9,592 nt of DNA from Planctomycetota bacterium (lineage in GTDB: Bacteria; Planctomycetota; Phycisphaerae; UBA1845). Positions 1 to 6,603 of this stretch are shown one piece after another. The notes below the pieces were generated by a model, which was not told the origin of the DNA, searched no databases, and saw nothing but the letters and a program-made list of their open reading frames with translations. Position numbers and translations under genes: made by a program. The first letter of the stretch is position 1. Each line of letters begins with the position of its first letter. Where the stretch lies: the NCBI GenBank assembly GCA_022566435.1, contig JADFIX010000076.1:1-9592 (forward strand), written 5' to 3'.

Positions 1-119
1 GCTAAATACGGGATTGACACTACGAGGGAAAGCAATCGCTCTACCCTGCCCTCGATCTGTGCCGAGTGTTTACCGGCAGCGGCAACGTAGTTTCAGAAAC
101 CGAGTTGGAGGCTTTGCTC

Positions 120-638
120 ATGCTCGACACATACAAGAAACTAATCGCGAACCAATACGAGGCCGCGCTTTGCACGCTGAGTACGTGCATTGACAAGTGC
201 CCCGAATCCGCCTGGGACATGCGGATCGGGATCTACCCGTTTTCTCTGTGCGCGTTTCACACGTTGTTCTTCGCGGATTATTACCTCGGCCCCAACGAGG
301 CGTCCTTTCGCGAACAGCCGTTTCACCGCGACAACGCCGATTTCTTCGGCGATTACGAGCAACTAGAATACCGCGAGCCCGTTTCCGTTTACGATCGACC
401 GTCGATACAGAAATACGTGGTCCACTGCCGAAAGAAGGTGACGGACATCGTTGCATCGGAGACGGCCGACTCGCTTAGCGCCAAGCCCGACTTCGCGCGG
501 CGGGATTTCTCGCGCGCCGAGCTACACGTGTACAACATTCGGCACATCCAGCACCACGCGGCCCAGTTGATCCTGCGGCTGAGAATCGACGCCAAGACGG
601 ATATCCCCTGGTTCGGATCCGGTTGGAAGGAAATGTAG
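120..638 (+). CDS. DinB-fold (DinB/YfiT-like) putative metal-dependent protein
   Basis: The 172-residue product has the size and pattern of the DinB/YfiT four-helix-bundle superfamily, whose members bind a divalent metal through three histidines and often act as thiol-dependent transferases or hydrolases. Candidate ligands are visible: His47 in a helix reading FHTLFFADYYL, and His142 plus His145/His146 in the late helix RHIQHHAAQL, the usual position of the HxxxH pair. The ATG at 120 is preferred because GGAG at 107-110 is well spaced. An upstream in-frame GTG at 66 would add 18 residues with no clear Shine-Dalgarno and no family-like sequence. The gene stands alone and converges on the kinase gene, so context gives no substrate. 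There is no signal peptide or membrane segment, so it is probably cytoplasmic. Family assignment is fairly secure; the reaction is unknown. Confidence 0.75.
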   Translation: MLDTYKKLIANQYEAALCTLSTCIDKCPESAWDMRIGIYPFSLCAFHTLFFADYYLGPNEASFREQPFHRDNADFFGDYEQLEYREPVSVYDRPSIQKYVVHCRKKVTDIVASETADSLSAKPDFARRDFSRAELHVYNIRHIQHHAAQLILRLRIDAKTDIPWFGSGWKEM

Positions 639-641
639 GGG

Positions 642-760
642 GGAAGCGACGGAGCGATTGAAGGCTGAGCGCGAGTGGATAGCGAGTGCGAAGGGATAGG
701 GAGCGTGAAACGACGAAGCGACTGAGGGCGACCGAAGAGGGAGTACGAAGGGGTAGGAAC
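642..760. repeat. Degenerate purine-rich low-complexity tract between convergent genes
   Basis: The plus strand between the DinB stop and about 760 is strongly purine-biased. It is built from recurring short words such as GCGA, GAAGGG and ACGA, for example the related copies GCGAAGGGATAGG (about 688-700) and ACGAAGGGGTAGG (about 745-757). It looks like a decayed short-period repeat rather than coding sequence, with stops in all plus frames. No clear hairpin plus T-run terminator was found for either convergent gene, apart from the small palindrome GAATCAGATTC at 763-773. A role is not evident. Confidence 0.3.
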
Positions 761-837
761 CAGAATCAGATTCCCTGGCGCAGTTGAGCGGGCGGCGAGG
801 CGAGATCAGTTGGGTCGGCCGGTTCTTGATTTCCGTC

Positions 838-3800
838 CTACGGCTCCTCGGTCGTTTTCAAACCCCGAGGTGGGGGGGTAAAGCCGACGCAGGTCAGCAC
901 GTCGTCGAAACGGGGGTCGGGGCGAAGAGGGTCGAGGCGGGGGTCGACCTGTAGCCAGGGCATGCAGACGGCCCTTCCGTCGCAGGCGCGATGCATCTCC
1001 GCAAAGGCTTCGTCGTGGTCACCCAGACCGATCGAGATGGTGGCCAACTCGTAGGGGCAGACGTAGTTGCGGTCTTCCGATGCCTTCAACTCGGCGAGCA
1101 GTGCTTCGGCTTCCTCGCGTCGACCGGCATTGGCCAGCACGGCGCCGAGTGCTGCGGCGATCAACGTGGTCTCATCGTTTATTTCGTACGCCCTTTCGAG
1201 ATGATAAATGGCCGTCGCGTGGTCATCCATTTCGGCAAGCGCCATACCCAGCCACATATGCGCCGGCCAAAACTGTTCGTTGACGGCCAGCGCCTCGCGA
1301 CTTTCGCGAATCGTTCTTTCGAACCGGCGAGTCATAAACGTAACCAAGCCGTAAAACGGGTAACTATGGCGTGCGGCCGGATCCAGCTCGCGGACGATGT
1401 CCATTTGGGCCATGGCGTCATCCGCCCGTTTCATGGCCGTGTAGTACTGCGCAAGTCCAAGCCGCGCGTCGGTCGAATTGTGATCGATCTCGAGTGCGCG
1501 GCGGAACGATGCCTCCGCGCCGGTCCAGTCCCATTCATATTCCAGCTTGTACTGACCAAGCGCGGTGTGGGCTTCGGCGAGATTCTCGTCCAACGCCAGC
1601 GCGCGGAGCGCTGCGGCCTTCGCTCTTGGTTGGGTCTCTTTCGGCGGCAAGTGGAAACCGGAGAGCGAGCGATATGCCTCCGCACGACCGGCATGAGCGA
1701 GAGCCATTTCAGAATCGATTTCGACGGCCATATCGAAGAAACGGATGGCCGTTAGGCAATCCTCAAACGTCCCCCGCCGTACCGCATCGATACCCTTCAT
1801 ATACGCGTCGTATGCATCCGGATTCACCGGCGAGGCCTTGGCGAGTAGTGCATGTTCCGCCGGGGTGACGATGATCCGAATCTCGTCGGCGATGGCCCGT
1901 GCGACTTCGCTTTGCAGGGCGAGGACGTCGCGTGCGTCTCGCTCGTAGCTCTTCGACCAAAGACTCGTGTCGGTCAGGCCGTCGATCAGTTCCACTGTAA
2001 TACGAACCCGCCCGCCGATGCGAAGAACGCTGCCTTCGATCAGTCGGTTGGCGTTCAGTTCGCGGGCGATTGTCCGCAACGGGGGTCTGGGCGCGTTTTT
2101 GTACCGCATGACCGACGTACGAGAGATGACCTTGAGCGCTTTGATTTTTCCAAGCGTCGCGATCAGCTCCACGGTCATGCCGTTACTGAACCACTCCTGC
2201 GGCTCGGGACTCGAGTCCTCAAAGGGTAACACCGCGAGCACGATTTCGTCGGGAGTCGCCGGATCGGCGGTGAGAATCCTGCCGTCCGGCTCCAAGCCGA
2301 CGCATTCCACGAGATCATCGAAACGGGGATCATCTCGAATCGGGTCGAAACGCGGATCGGCCTTGACGAACGGCATACAATCCGATCGATCGTCGCAGGC
2401 CTTTTGGAATTGCTCGAAAGCCTTATCGTATTCGCCCAACTCAATATGAATGATGCCCGTGCGATAGGGGCACACGTATTGCGTTTTGCTCAGTTCATCC
2501 AGATCGCGAAGTATCTGCCTCGCCTCCTTCTGCATGTCCGCGGCAGCATAAACGCCGCCCAACTCTGCCAAGTTCGCCGGGTTCTCGTTGAGACGTAGCG
2601 CCGTTCGCAACTCGGTGGTGGCTTCCGTGAATTCTCCCTTGGCGCCGAGTGCGAGTCCGAGGAAGGAATGTGGAGTCCACTGCTCCGGGTCAATCTGAAT
2701 CGCTCGCCGGGCGTATTGGATGGTCTTGTCATACTGGCGCGACATGAAGTACACCAGCCCGTACTCCTCGAAGAACAGCACGGACGCCGGATCGTACTCC
2801 CGCGCCGAGTTCAGATGGGCTTCCGCCTCGTCGATCCGCCCCATGACCAGAAGGTAGCGGGCGTAGCCCAAGTGGGCCTCCGGCAGGCCGGGCTCGAGCG
2901 CCAGAGCACGTTTGAATCCTCGTTCCGCGGCCTCCCAGTCCCAGTCAAAATTCAGCTTGACGTAGGCCAGGGAAGTGTGCGCCTCCGCGAGCGTGTCATC
3001 GAGTTCGAGAGCCTTCTGTGCGGCCTTCCGTGCTTTCGGCATGACTTCCTTCGGTGGAAGGAAGTACGTTGACAATGAGCGATACGCATCTGATTGAGCG
3101 GCGTGGGCCGTTGCGAATTCCGGATCGAGCTGAATTGCCTTTTCGAACCGTTCGACCGCGACCTGGGAAGATTCAACAGTGCCTCTTCGAAGGTAATGGC
3201 GGCCTTCGAGGTAGGCATCAAAGGCGTCGGGTCGAACCGTATCGGTCACGGCCAGGCGATAGTCTTCCTGGGGTGTCAAGGTAATACCGATTTGCTCGGC
3301 GACGGCGCGGGCGACCTCGGCTTGCAATGCGAAAACGTCCTTCACATCTCGCTCGTAGCTTTCGGTCCAAAGCATTCGTTCGCCGCTGACTTGAACAAGG
3401 CGAGCCGTAATGCGAACGCGACTGCCGATCTGCGCGACCGACCCGGTGACAAAGGCGTCGATGGCGTTGAGTTCGCGGGAGATTTCCGAAAGCGTTTTGC
3501 CGGTACCCTTGTATTTCCAGATCGAGCTCGGCGAAATCACCCGTAGGGCGCCGATCTTCCCAAGCGCGGTAATCAACTCCTCAGTCATACCGTCGGTAAA
3601 GTATTCCTGATTCGGATCGGCGGACCGATTCTCCAGTGGGAGGACCGCCAGCGATGTGATCGCCGTCGTGCGAGGTACGGGTGAATCTCGGCGGGTCAGG
3701 AGATAAGCGAAACCGCCAATCATGAGTGCGACAGCAATCGATAAGACGATCGCCAACGTCCGCACGTACCCTGCGCCCTGGCCTTGGAGCACCTTCGTCG

Positions 3801-4662
3801 GCCCGCTGCCATGCAAAATGTTGCGAAGCGTGAACGCCAGATCGTTGGACGAGTGAAATCGTTGCGGCGGCTTTTTTTCCAGGCACCGGTTGATTAGCTG
3901 ATCGAATTCCGGGCAGGTCGTCGCACCCGTCTCCCCAGGTTCGGGTGGATGATAGTTAAGAACCGCCGTGAGCGTTTCCGGCGAGGTTTCGGCGGAGAAT
4001 GCTTTTCCGCCGGTCACCATTTCGTAGAGAACGCAACCGAAGGAAAAGATGTCGGTGCGGGCGTCGAGCGGTTCGCCGCGCACCTGCTCGGGCGACATGT
4101 AATTCACCGTGCCCATCACCGTGCCGGGTCGCGTGTCGAGCGTAACGGTACGATCAGTTCGGGTCGCCGTCTGTTCACTTCTTGCCAGCCCGAAATCCAG
4201 AATCCTTACGACGCCGCTGGATTCCAGGAATAGATTCTCAGGTTTGAGATCGCGATGGATGATCCCTTTTTCATGGGCGGCGGAGAGTCCGTCGGCTATA
4301 CCGATTCCAATCTCAACGGTCTTTCGCCAGGGAATGGCCGATCGATGTAGGCGTTCGCGCAGGGTTTCACCTTCCAGTAGGTCCATCACCAGGTAGGAAA
4401 CGCGGTTATGCGTACCGTAATCGTGAATCGTAAGGATGTTGGGGTGCGACAGGGCGGCGATTGCCTTGGCCTCACGCTCGAAACGGGCAAGCGAGTCGGG
4501 GTCTCGATGAAGGCGCTCGGGCAACACCTTGACGGCCACGTCCCGATCGAGCCTCGTATCCCGCGCCCGGAATACTTCGCCCATGCCCCCGGCGCCGATC
4601 GGCGCGAGAATCTCGTAGGGGCCGATTCTTGTTCCTACGGATAATGCCGATGCCTTCGCCAA
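838..4662 (-). CDS. Membrane eukaryotic-like Ser/Thr protein kinase with two tandem TolB-like/TPR modules
   Basis: Residues are numbered from the upstream ATG at 4725. The kinase domain (about 37-300) has the Gly loop GAGGMGEV (44-51), Lys66, helix-C Glu85, catalytic HRDLKPEN (157-164, Asp159), DFG (177-179), a Thr-rich activation segment (186-206) and SPE (211-213). All catalytic residues are present, so an active RD-type PknB-family kinase is expected. One hydrophobic helix (about 321-343) should anchor it, placing the C-terminal 950 residues outside the cytoplasm. That part is a tandem duplication: TolB/FlgO-like domain plus TPRs at 358-814 and again at 828-1282. The most probable start is TTG at 4662 (residue 22), with GGGGAGG at 4671-4677 spaced 8 nt away. 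It gives MAKASALSVGTRIGPYEIL, the usual N-terminus of this family, whereas the longer ATG start lacks an SD. Family members usually carry one such module. Ligand and phosphorylation targets are unknown. Confidence 0.93.
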   Translation of the reverse strand: MAKASALSVGTRIGPYEILAPIGAGGMGEVFRARDTRLDRDVAVKVLPERLHRDPDSLARFEREAKAIAALSHPNILTIHDYGTHNRVSYLVMDLLEGETLRERLHRSAIPWRKTVEIGIGIADGLSAAHEKGIIHRDLKPENLFLESSGVVRILDFGLARSEQTATRTDRTVTLDTRPGTVMGTVNYMSPEQVRGEPLDARTDIFSFGCVLYEMVTGGKAFSAETSPETLTAVLNYHPPEPGETGATTCPEFDQLINRCLEKKPPQRFHSSNDLAFTLRNILHGSGPTKVLQGQGAGYVRTLAIVLSIAVALMIGGFAYLLTRRDSPVPRTTAITSLAVLPLENRSADPNQEYFTDGMTEELITALGKIGALRVISPSSIWKYKGTGKTLSEISRELNAIDAFVTGSVAQIGSRVRITARLVQVSGERMLWTESYERDVKDVFALQAEVARAVAEQIGITLTPQEDYRLAVTDTVRPDAFDAYLEGRHYLRRGTVESSQVAVERFEKAIQLDPEFATAHAAQSDAYRSLSTYFLPPKEVMPKARKAAQKALELDDTLAEAHTSLAYVKLNFDWDWEAAERGFKRALALEPGLPEAHLGYARYLLVMGRIDEAEAHLNSAREYDPASVLFFEEYGLVYFMSRQYDKTIQYARRAIQIDPEQWTPHSFLGLALGAKGEFTEATTELRTALRLNENPANLAELGGVYAAADMQKEARQILRDLDELSKTQYVCPYRTGIIHIELGEYDKAFEQFQKACDDRSDCMPFVKADPRFDPIRDDPRFDDLVECVGLEPDGRILTADPATPDEIVLAVLPFEDSSPEPQEWFSNGMTVELIATLGKIKALKVISRTSVMRYKNAPRPPLRTIARELNANRLIEGSVLRIGGRVRITVELIDGLTDTSLWSKSYERDARDVLALQSEVARAIADEIRIIVTPAEHALLAKASPVNPDAYDAYMKGIDAVRRGTFEDCLTAIRFFDMAVEIDSEMALAHAGRAEAYRSLSGFHLPPKETQPRAKAAALRALALDENLAEAHTALGQYKLEYEWDWTGAEASFRRALEIDHNSTDARLGLAQYYTAMKRADDAMAQMDIVRELDPAARHSYPFYGLVTFMTRRFERTIRESREALAVNEQFWPAHMWLGMALAEMDDHATAIYHLERAYEINDETTLIAAALGAVLANAGRREEAEALLAELKASEDRNYVCPYELATISIGLGDHDEAFAEMHRACDGRAVCMPWLQVDPRLDPLRPDPRFDDVLTCVGFTPPPRGLKTTEEP
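880..3654 (-). repeat. In-gene tandem duplication of the TolB-like/TPR module (two units)
   Basis: Unit A spans 2284-3654 (residues 358-814) and unit B 880-2244 (828-1282). They align nearly without gaps at an offset of 470-471 residues. Paired landmarks include VLPLE/VLPFE, SYERD/SYERD, AYRSLS/AYRSLS, LPPKE/LPPKE, VCPY/VCPY and DPRFDD/DPRFDD. Roughly half the residues look identical by eye and the DNA has diverged, so this is an old duplication rather than a recent or assembly-made one. Confidence 0.9.
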
Positions 4663-4670
4663 CCCGAACA

Positions 4671-4715
4671 CCTCCCCATGCCGGTGATTATCCCGAGTTG
4701 AGGGGGAGACCGCAA
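4671..4715 (-). promoter_or_regulatory. Putative sigma70-type promoter and Shine-Dalgarno of the kinase gene
   Basis: Read on the minus strand there is TTGCGG (4715-4710) as a -35, a 17-nt spacer, and GATAAT (4692-4687) as a -10 matching five of six consensus bases. GGGGAGG follows at 4677-4671, then the TTG start at 4662. Transcription would begin near 4680, giving a leader of under 20 nt. Because the -10 lies downstream of the ATG at 4725, this arrangement favours the TTG start. The -35 is weak, so the promoter is a prediction only. Confidence 0.45.
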
Positions 4716-4744
4716 GATAGCGCATGGATTAACCCGCGCCTTTC

Positions 4745-4757
4745 GGTTCGCCGAACC
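4745..4757. repeat. 13-bp palindrome GGTTCG-C-CGAACC in the divergent intergenic region
   Basis: Perfect 6-bp arms flank a single central base. It lies about 30 bp upstream of the predicted kinase -35. It could be an operator for a dimeric regulator or a small cruciform associated with the adjacent REP-like hairpin. No T-run follows on either strand, so it is unlikely to be a terminator. Confidence 0.3.
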
Positions 4758-4763
4758 TGGCGG

Positions 4764-4812
4764 CGGGTGCCCCATCCTTCGCCCCAAGCGAATGGTGGGG
4801 GACAGGCACCCG
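4764..4812. repeat. REP-like imperfect hairpin
   Basis: Outer arms CGGGTGCC (4764-4771) and GGCACCCG (4805-4812) are perfect complements. Inner TTCGC/GCGAA and CCA/TGG pair again around a small loop, with an asymmetric bulge that includes GACAG. The right arm contains GGGGACAGGCACC, a wording I recall from intergenic REP-type repeats linked to IS200-like (RAYT) transposases in several phyla; that link is from memory, not a search. Only one copy is present in this window. Confidence 0.4.
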
Positions 4813-4941
4813 GCTTCCCCTTCGTGCTCCCTTCTTCGGCCGTGCTGTTCCAAGATCGACTCTGCACTCGCTACAGCAACGGGTGCGGCGGCGCGCCCGA
4901 AACACGAGCAAGCAACTCGATACCCTAGAAAGATCTTTGCA

Positions 4942-5142
4942 ATGACCAAATCACTACGATCGAGAATCGGTATCGCGGTCTTGCTTTCGACGGCGTTAGG
5001 CGTGAGCACCGCGGCGCTGGCCCAGACGGGGCCACTCATCAATGCCCAAACCTGCCATGTTTCGCCGCCGGCGTGGTGCACTACCTCCGCCGGGTCGAGC
5101 CGTAGTGTGGTAACACGGCAGAACCGATTCGCCGCGGTTTGA
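4942..5142 (+). pseudogene. Truncated secreted-protein gene, signal-peptide remnant paralogous to the gene at 7926
   Basis: The frame encodes a good signal peptide: basic MTKSLRSR, a hydrophobic core, then the cleavage-like ALA before QTGPLINAQT. Residues 8-39 align without gaps with the start of the DUF11 gene at 7926, where the matching part reads ALAQTGPLIDAQT. The DNA is also close: about 41 bases from 5015 differ at only four positions from the copy near 7976. Homology stops near 5056. The remaining 27 residues (Ser/Thr/Cys-rich) look like out-of-frame or foreign sequence and end at TGA 5140-5142. No good Shine-Dalgarno is seen. It is most likely the surviving 5' end of a deleted paralog. 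A short secreted peptide of 66 residues is possible but less likely. Confidence 0.6.
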
Positions 5143-5352
5143 TTCGGGGCGCTCCCTACCAGGCTGCAGACGGCGCAGCTCGCAGTGGCTACCACATTCC
5201 GCAGGAACGCACCGATCAACAAATCACTGTGCACCCGATTAGGAGCGCAGCACAGAGGTGAGAGTTGTATATAGCAACCCTGGAGCGCATCCATCAGTCA
5301 TCGTTGTGGCTGCATGCATGACGCGGCGACCGTGAGAGGGCTGGCGATAAAT
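5143..5352. other. Non-coding stretch left of the insertion-sequence remnant
   Basis: I see no open gene, RNA gene or clear promoter here. Out-of-frame translation of 5056-5330 gives protein-like pieces interrupted by stops, consistent with decayed coding DNA that may be the remains of the truncated gene at 4942, but I cannot identify a family. Confidence 0.3.
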
Positions 5353-5606
5353 AGTCGTCCCTGAAAAAGCCGGCTATGCGACGGCAGGATGAAGTGACCG
5401 GCGGTCGGGGAAAGTGGCGATCAAGTTCCGGTGCCACCGGATCAGCGCAAAAACAAGCCCCCTAGCCTCCCGACGGATCAAACCCAGTAGTTTTCGCAGG
5501 TTGGCCCCGGCGGCGGCCAGCACGGCGTCCTGGCAAAGTATACCACGCCCGAAACCCAATTTCACGCTGCAAACAAAGAGGTCCACAAAGTTATTCAGGG
5601 ACGACT
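5353..5606 (-). mobile_element. MITE-like internally deleted insertion-sequence remnant with TIRs and 4-bp target duplication
   Basis: The left end AGTCGTCCCTGAA (5353-5365) is the exact reverse complement of the right end TTCAGGGACGACT (5594-5606). Similarity continues for a few bases beyond a mismatch. Both ends are flanked directly by AAAT (5349-5352 and 5607-5610), a plausible 4-bp target-site duplication. At 254 bp it is far too short for a complete IS, and only a transposase C-terminus remains inside it. It is therefore a non-autonomous derivative that a full-length relative elsewhere in the genome could mobilise. The perfect TIRs and intact duplication suggest a fairly recent insertion. 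Confidence 0.8.
5374..5586 (-). pseudogene. C-terminal fragment of a DDE-type (IS5/IS1182-like) transposase
   Basis: Inside the TIRs the minus strand reads VKLGFGRGILCQDAVLAAAG, then ANLRKLLGLI. This resembles the last helix of IS5/IS1182-type transposases, which typically end with a Gly-Arg rich turn followed by a segment like LTAAAxNLxRLL. The catalytic DDE residues are absent, so it cannot be active. The GTG at 5586 is only the nominal start; the frame is open to the TIR. Family assignment is by resemblance only. Confidence 0.5.
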
Positions 5607-5886
5607 AAATAGCGGCAGAGGGTGATGTTGAGCGAAGGCTGCCCACAAACCGGTGTCTCGGAAGCGTAAGCGGTTGGATTGAATTCCAAACGCGCCGTGA
5701 AAGCGGACAAAACAACCTGACTTCCGGCGGCAAGAGTTTTTTTTTCGCTTGTATGGAGTGGATCAACTAGGTATGGTGCTAGCGTGGAGTGTTCGTGCGG
5801 ACAGAATAGCAGTTGAAATTGCGTTCCGAGCATTATCTCTGTTGGGCTGTGCGCAATAGTGGAAATACTGTTCAGGAGGTAGAAAC
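5607..5886 (+). promoter_or_regulatory. Upstream region of the IPTL-CTERM gene with weak promoter candidates and a strong RBS
   Basis: This 280-bp region has no gene. It contains a run of nine T (5737-5745) after a poor GC-rich hairpin. One candidate promoter is TTGTAT (5749-5754), 17 nt, TATGGT (5772-5777). A second, less well spaced one is TTGAAA at 5813-5818 with a TATC-type -10 near 5834. Neither is convincing. The Shine-Dalgarno AGGAGGT at 5874-5880, 6 nt before ATG 5887, is close to ideal and fixes the start of the next gene. The left boundary is the insertion-sequence remnant, whose arrival may have displaced older upstream signals. Confidence 0.3.
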
Positions 5887-6579
5887 ATGTCTCGAATCGT
5901 TTCTTGTTTGGCGTTCTGTAGCCTCATTAATTCCGCAATGGGTAGTAACCTTGCTGTGGAGACTTACACTGCCTCGGGCACGCTGCAAGTAACGTTGCCC
6001 GGCACGCCCAGCGGCGGCGGAATTGATTTCTCCATTTCGTATGGTCTTACGTCGGTGGACTTCGCTCCCGGCTCGGTTTCGTTCCTAGGCACGTCTGTAG
6101 ATTTTGACGGCACCGAGGCCGATTTCCTAGCATCCAGCTTTACAGGATCCGCGCACGTTCCCACAACTGCAGGTCCCGCCACCGTCGATGTCACAGCCAC
6201 CGGCACGGTATCAGGGGCATTCAATAGCAGCTTAAACGCTGTTGTACTGGGCGCGGACTTCGACGCAGGCTTTTCCTCAAATTCCTTCGACCTGTCGAAT
6301 GGGCAGGCCCTCACGAAAAGCTACTCGACCGGCGTCTGGAGCTCCGCCGTGGTACCGGAACTGAACGGCGTGGTGGTAACCATTACTGCCTCATCGTCGA
6401 TCACCTCGGTTGACGCGGCCCTCGGACTTGTAAGCGGGACTGGAGGGGGAACCATCTCCGTTCCTGCCAAAATACCTACCCTGTCAGAGTGGGGCTTGAT
6501 CCTGCTACTTGCGGCCTTCCTCGGCGTCGGAATCGTGATCTTTTCCCGCCGCCGCGAAGTTGCCGAACTAGCTGGGTAA
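5887..6579 (+). CDS. Secreted protein with C-terminal IPTL-CTERM sorting signal
   Basis: The 230-residue product begins with a short signal-peptide-like segment (1-19, MSRIVSCLAFCSLINSAMG). A Gly/Ser/Thr/Val-rich body that looks all-beta follows and matches no family I recognise. The C-terminus has the tripartite architecture of exosortase substrates: IPTLSEWG at 196-203, a hydrophobic helix at about 204-219 and a basic cluster RRR at 221-223. IPTLxxWG is the hallmark of the IPTL-CTERM class, which is paired with exosortase H-type enzymes in the literature. The protein is expected to be exported, held in the membrane by the helix, then processed and released or attached at the surface. No exosortase gene is in the window. 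The start is supported by AGGAGGT at 5874-5880. It probably forms a transcription unit with the gene at 6604. Confidence 0.88.
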   Translation: MSRIVSCLAFCSLINSAMGSNLAVETYTASGTLQVTLPGTPSGGGIDFSISYGLTSVDFAPGSVSFLGTSVDFDGTEADFLASSFTGSAHVPTTAGPATVDVTATGTVSGAFNSSLNAVVLGADFDAGFSSNSFDLSNGQALTKSYSTGVWSSAVVPELNGVVVTITASSSITSVDAALGLVSGTGGGTISVPAKIPTLSEWGLILLLAAFLGVGIVIFSRRREVAELAG

Positions 6580-6603
6580 CCGTCTCGCGCAGGGATTTGC
6601 AAG

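Noticed and set aside
14..42. TTGACA at 14-19 as a -35 for the DinB gene
   Set aside because: No acceptable -10 is found 16-18 nt downstream (bases there read CGCTCT), so the hexamer alone is not enough.
991..1755. A 254-codon plus-strand frame inside the kinase gene
   Set aside because: It lies entirely antisense to clear TPR coding sequence and has no recognisable domain; it is a shadow of the kinase gene.
4635..5294. A 219-codon open frame on the minus strand overlapping the kinase start and the region upstream
   Set aside because: It overlaps the kinase N-terminus in another frame, has no family-like motifs, and runs antisense across the signal-peptide remnant and the REP-like hairpin. 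It is a chance frame in GC-rich DNA.
5722..5745. Run of nine T after a GC-rich hairpin as a terminator
   Set aside because: The stem is at most five pairs with a bulge, and there is no plus-strand gene immediately upstream to terminate.
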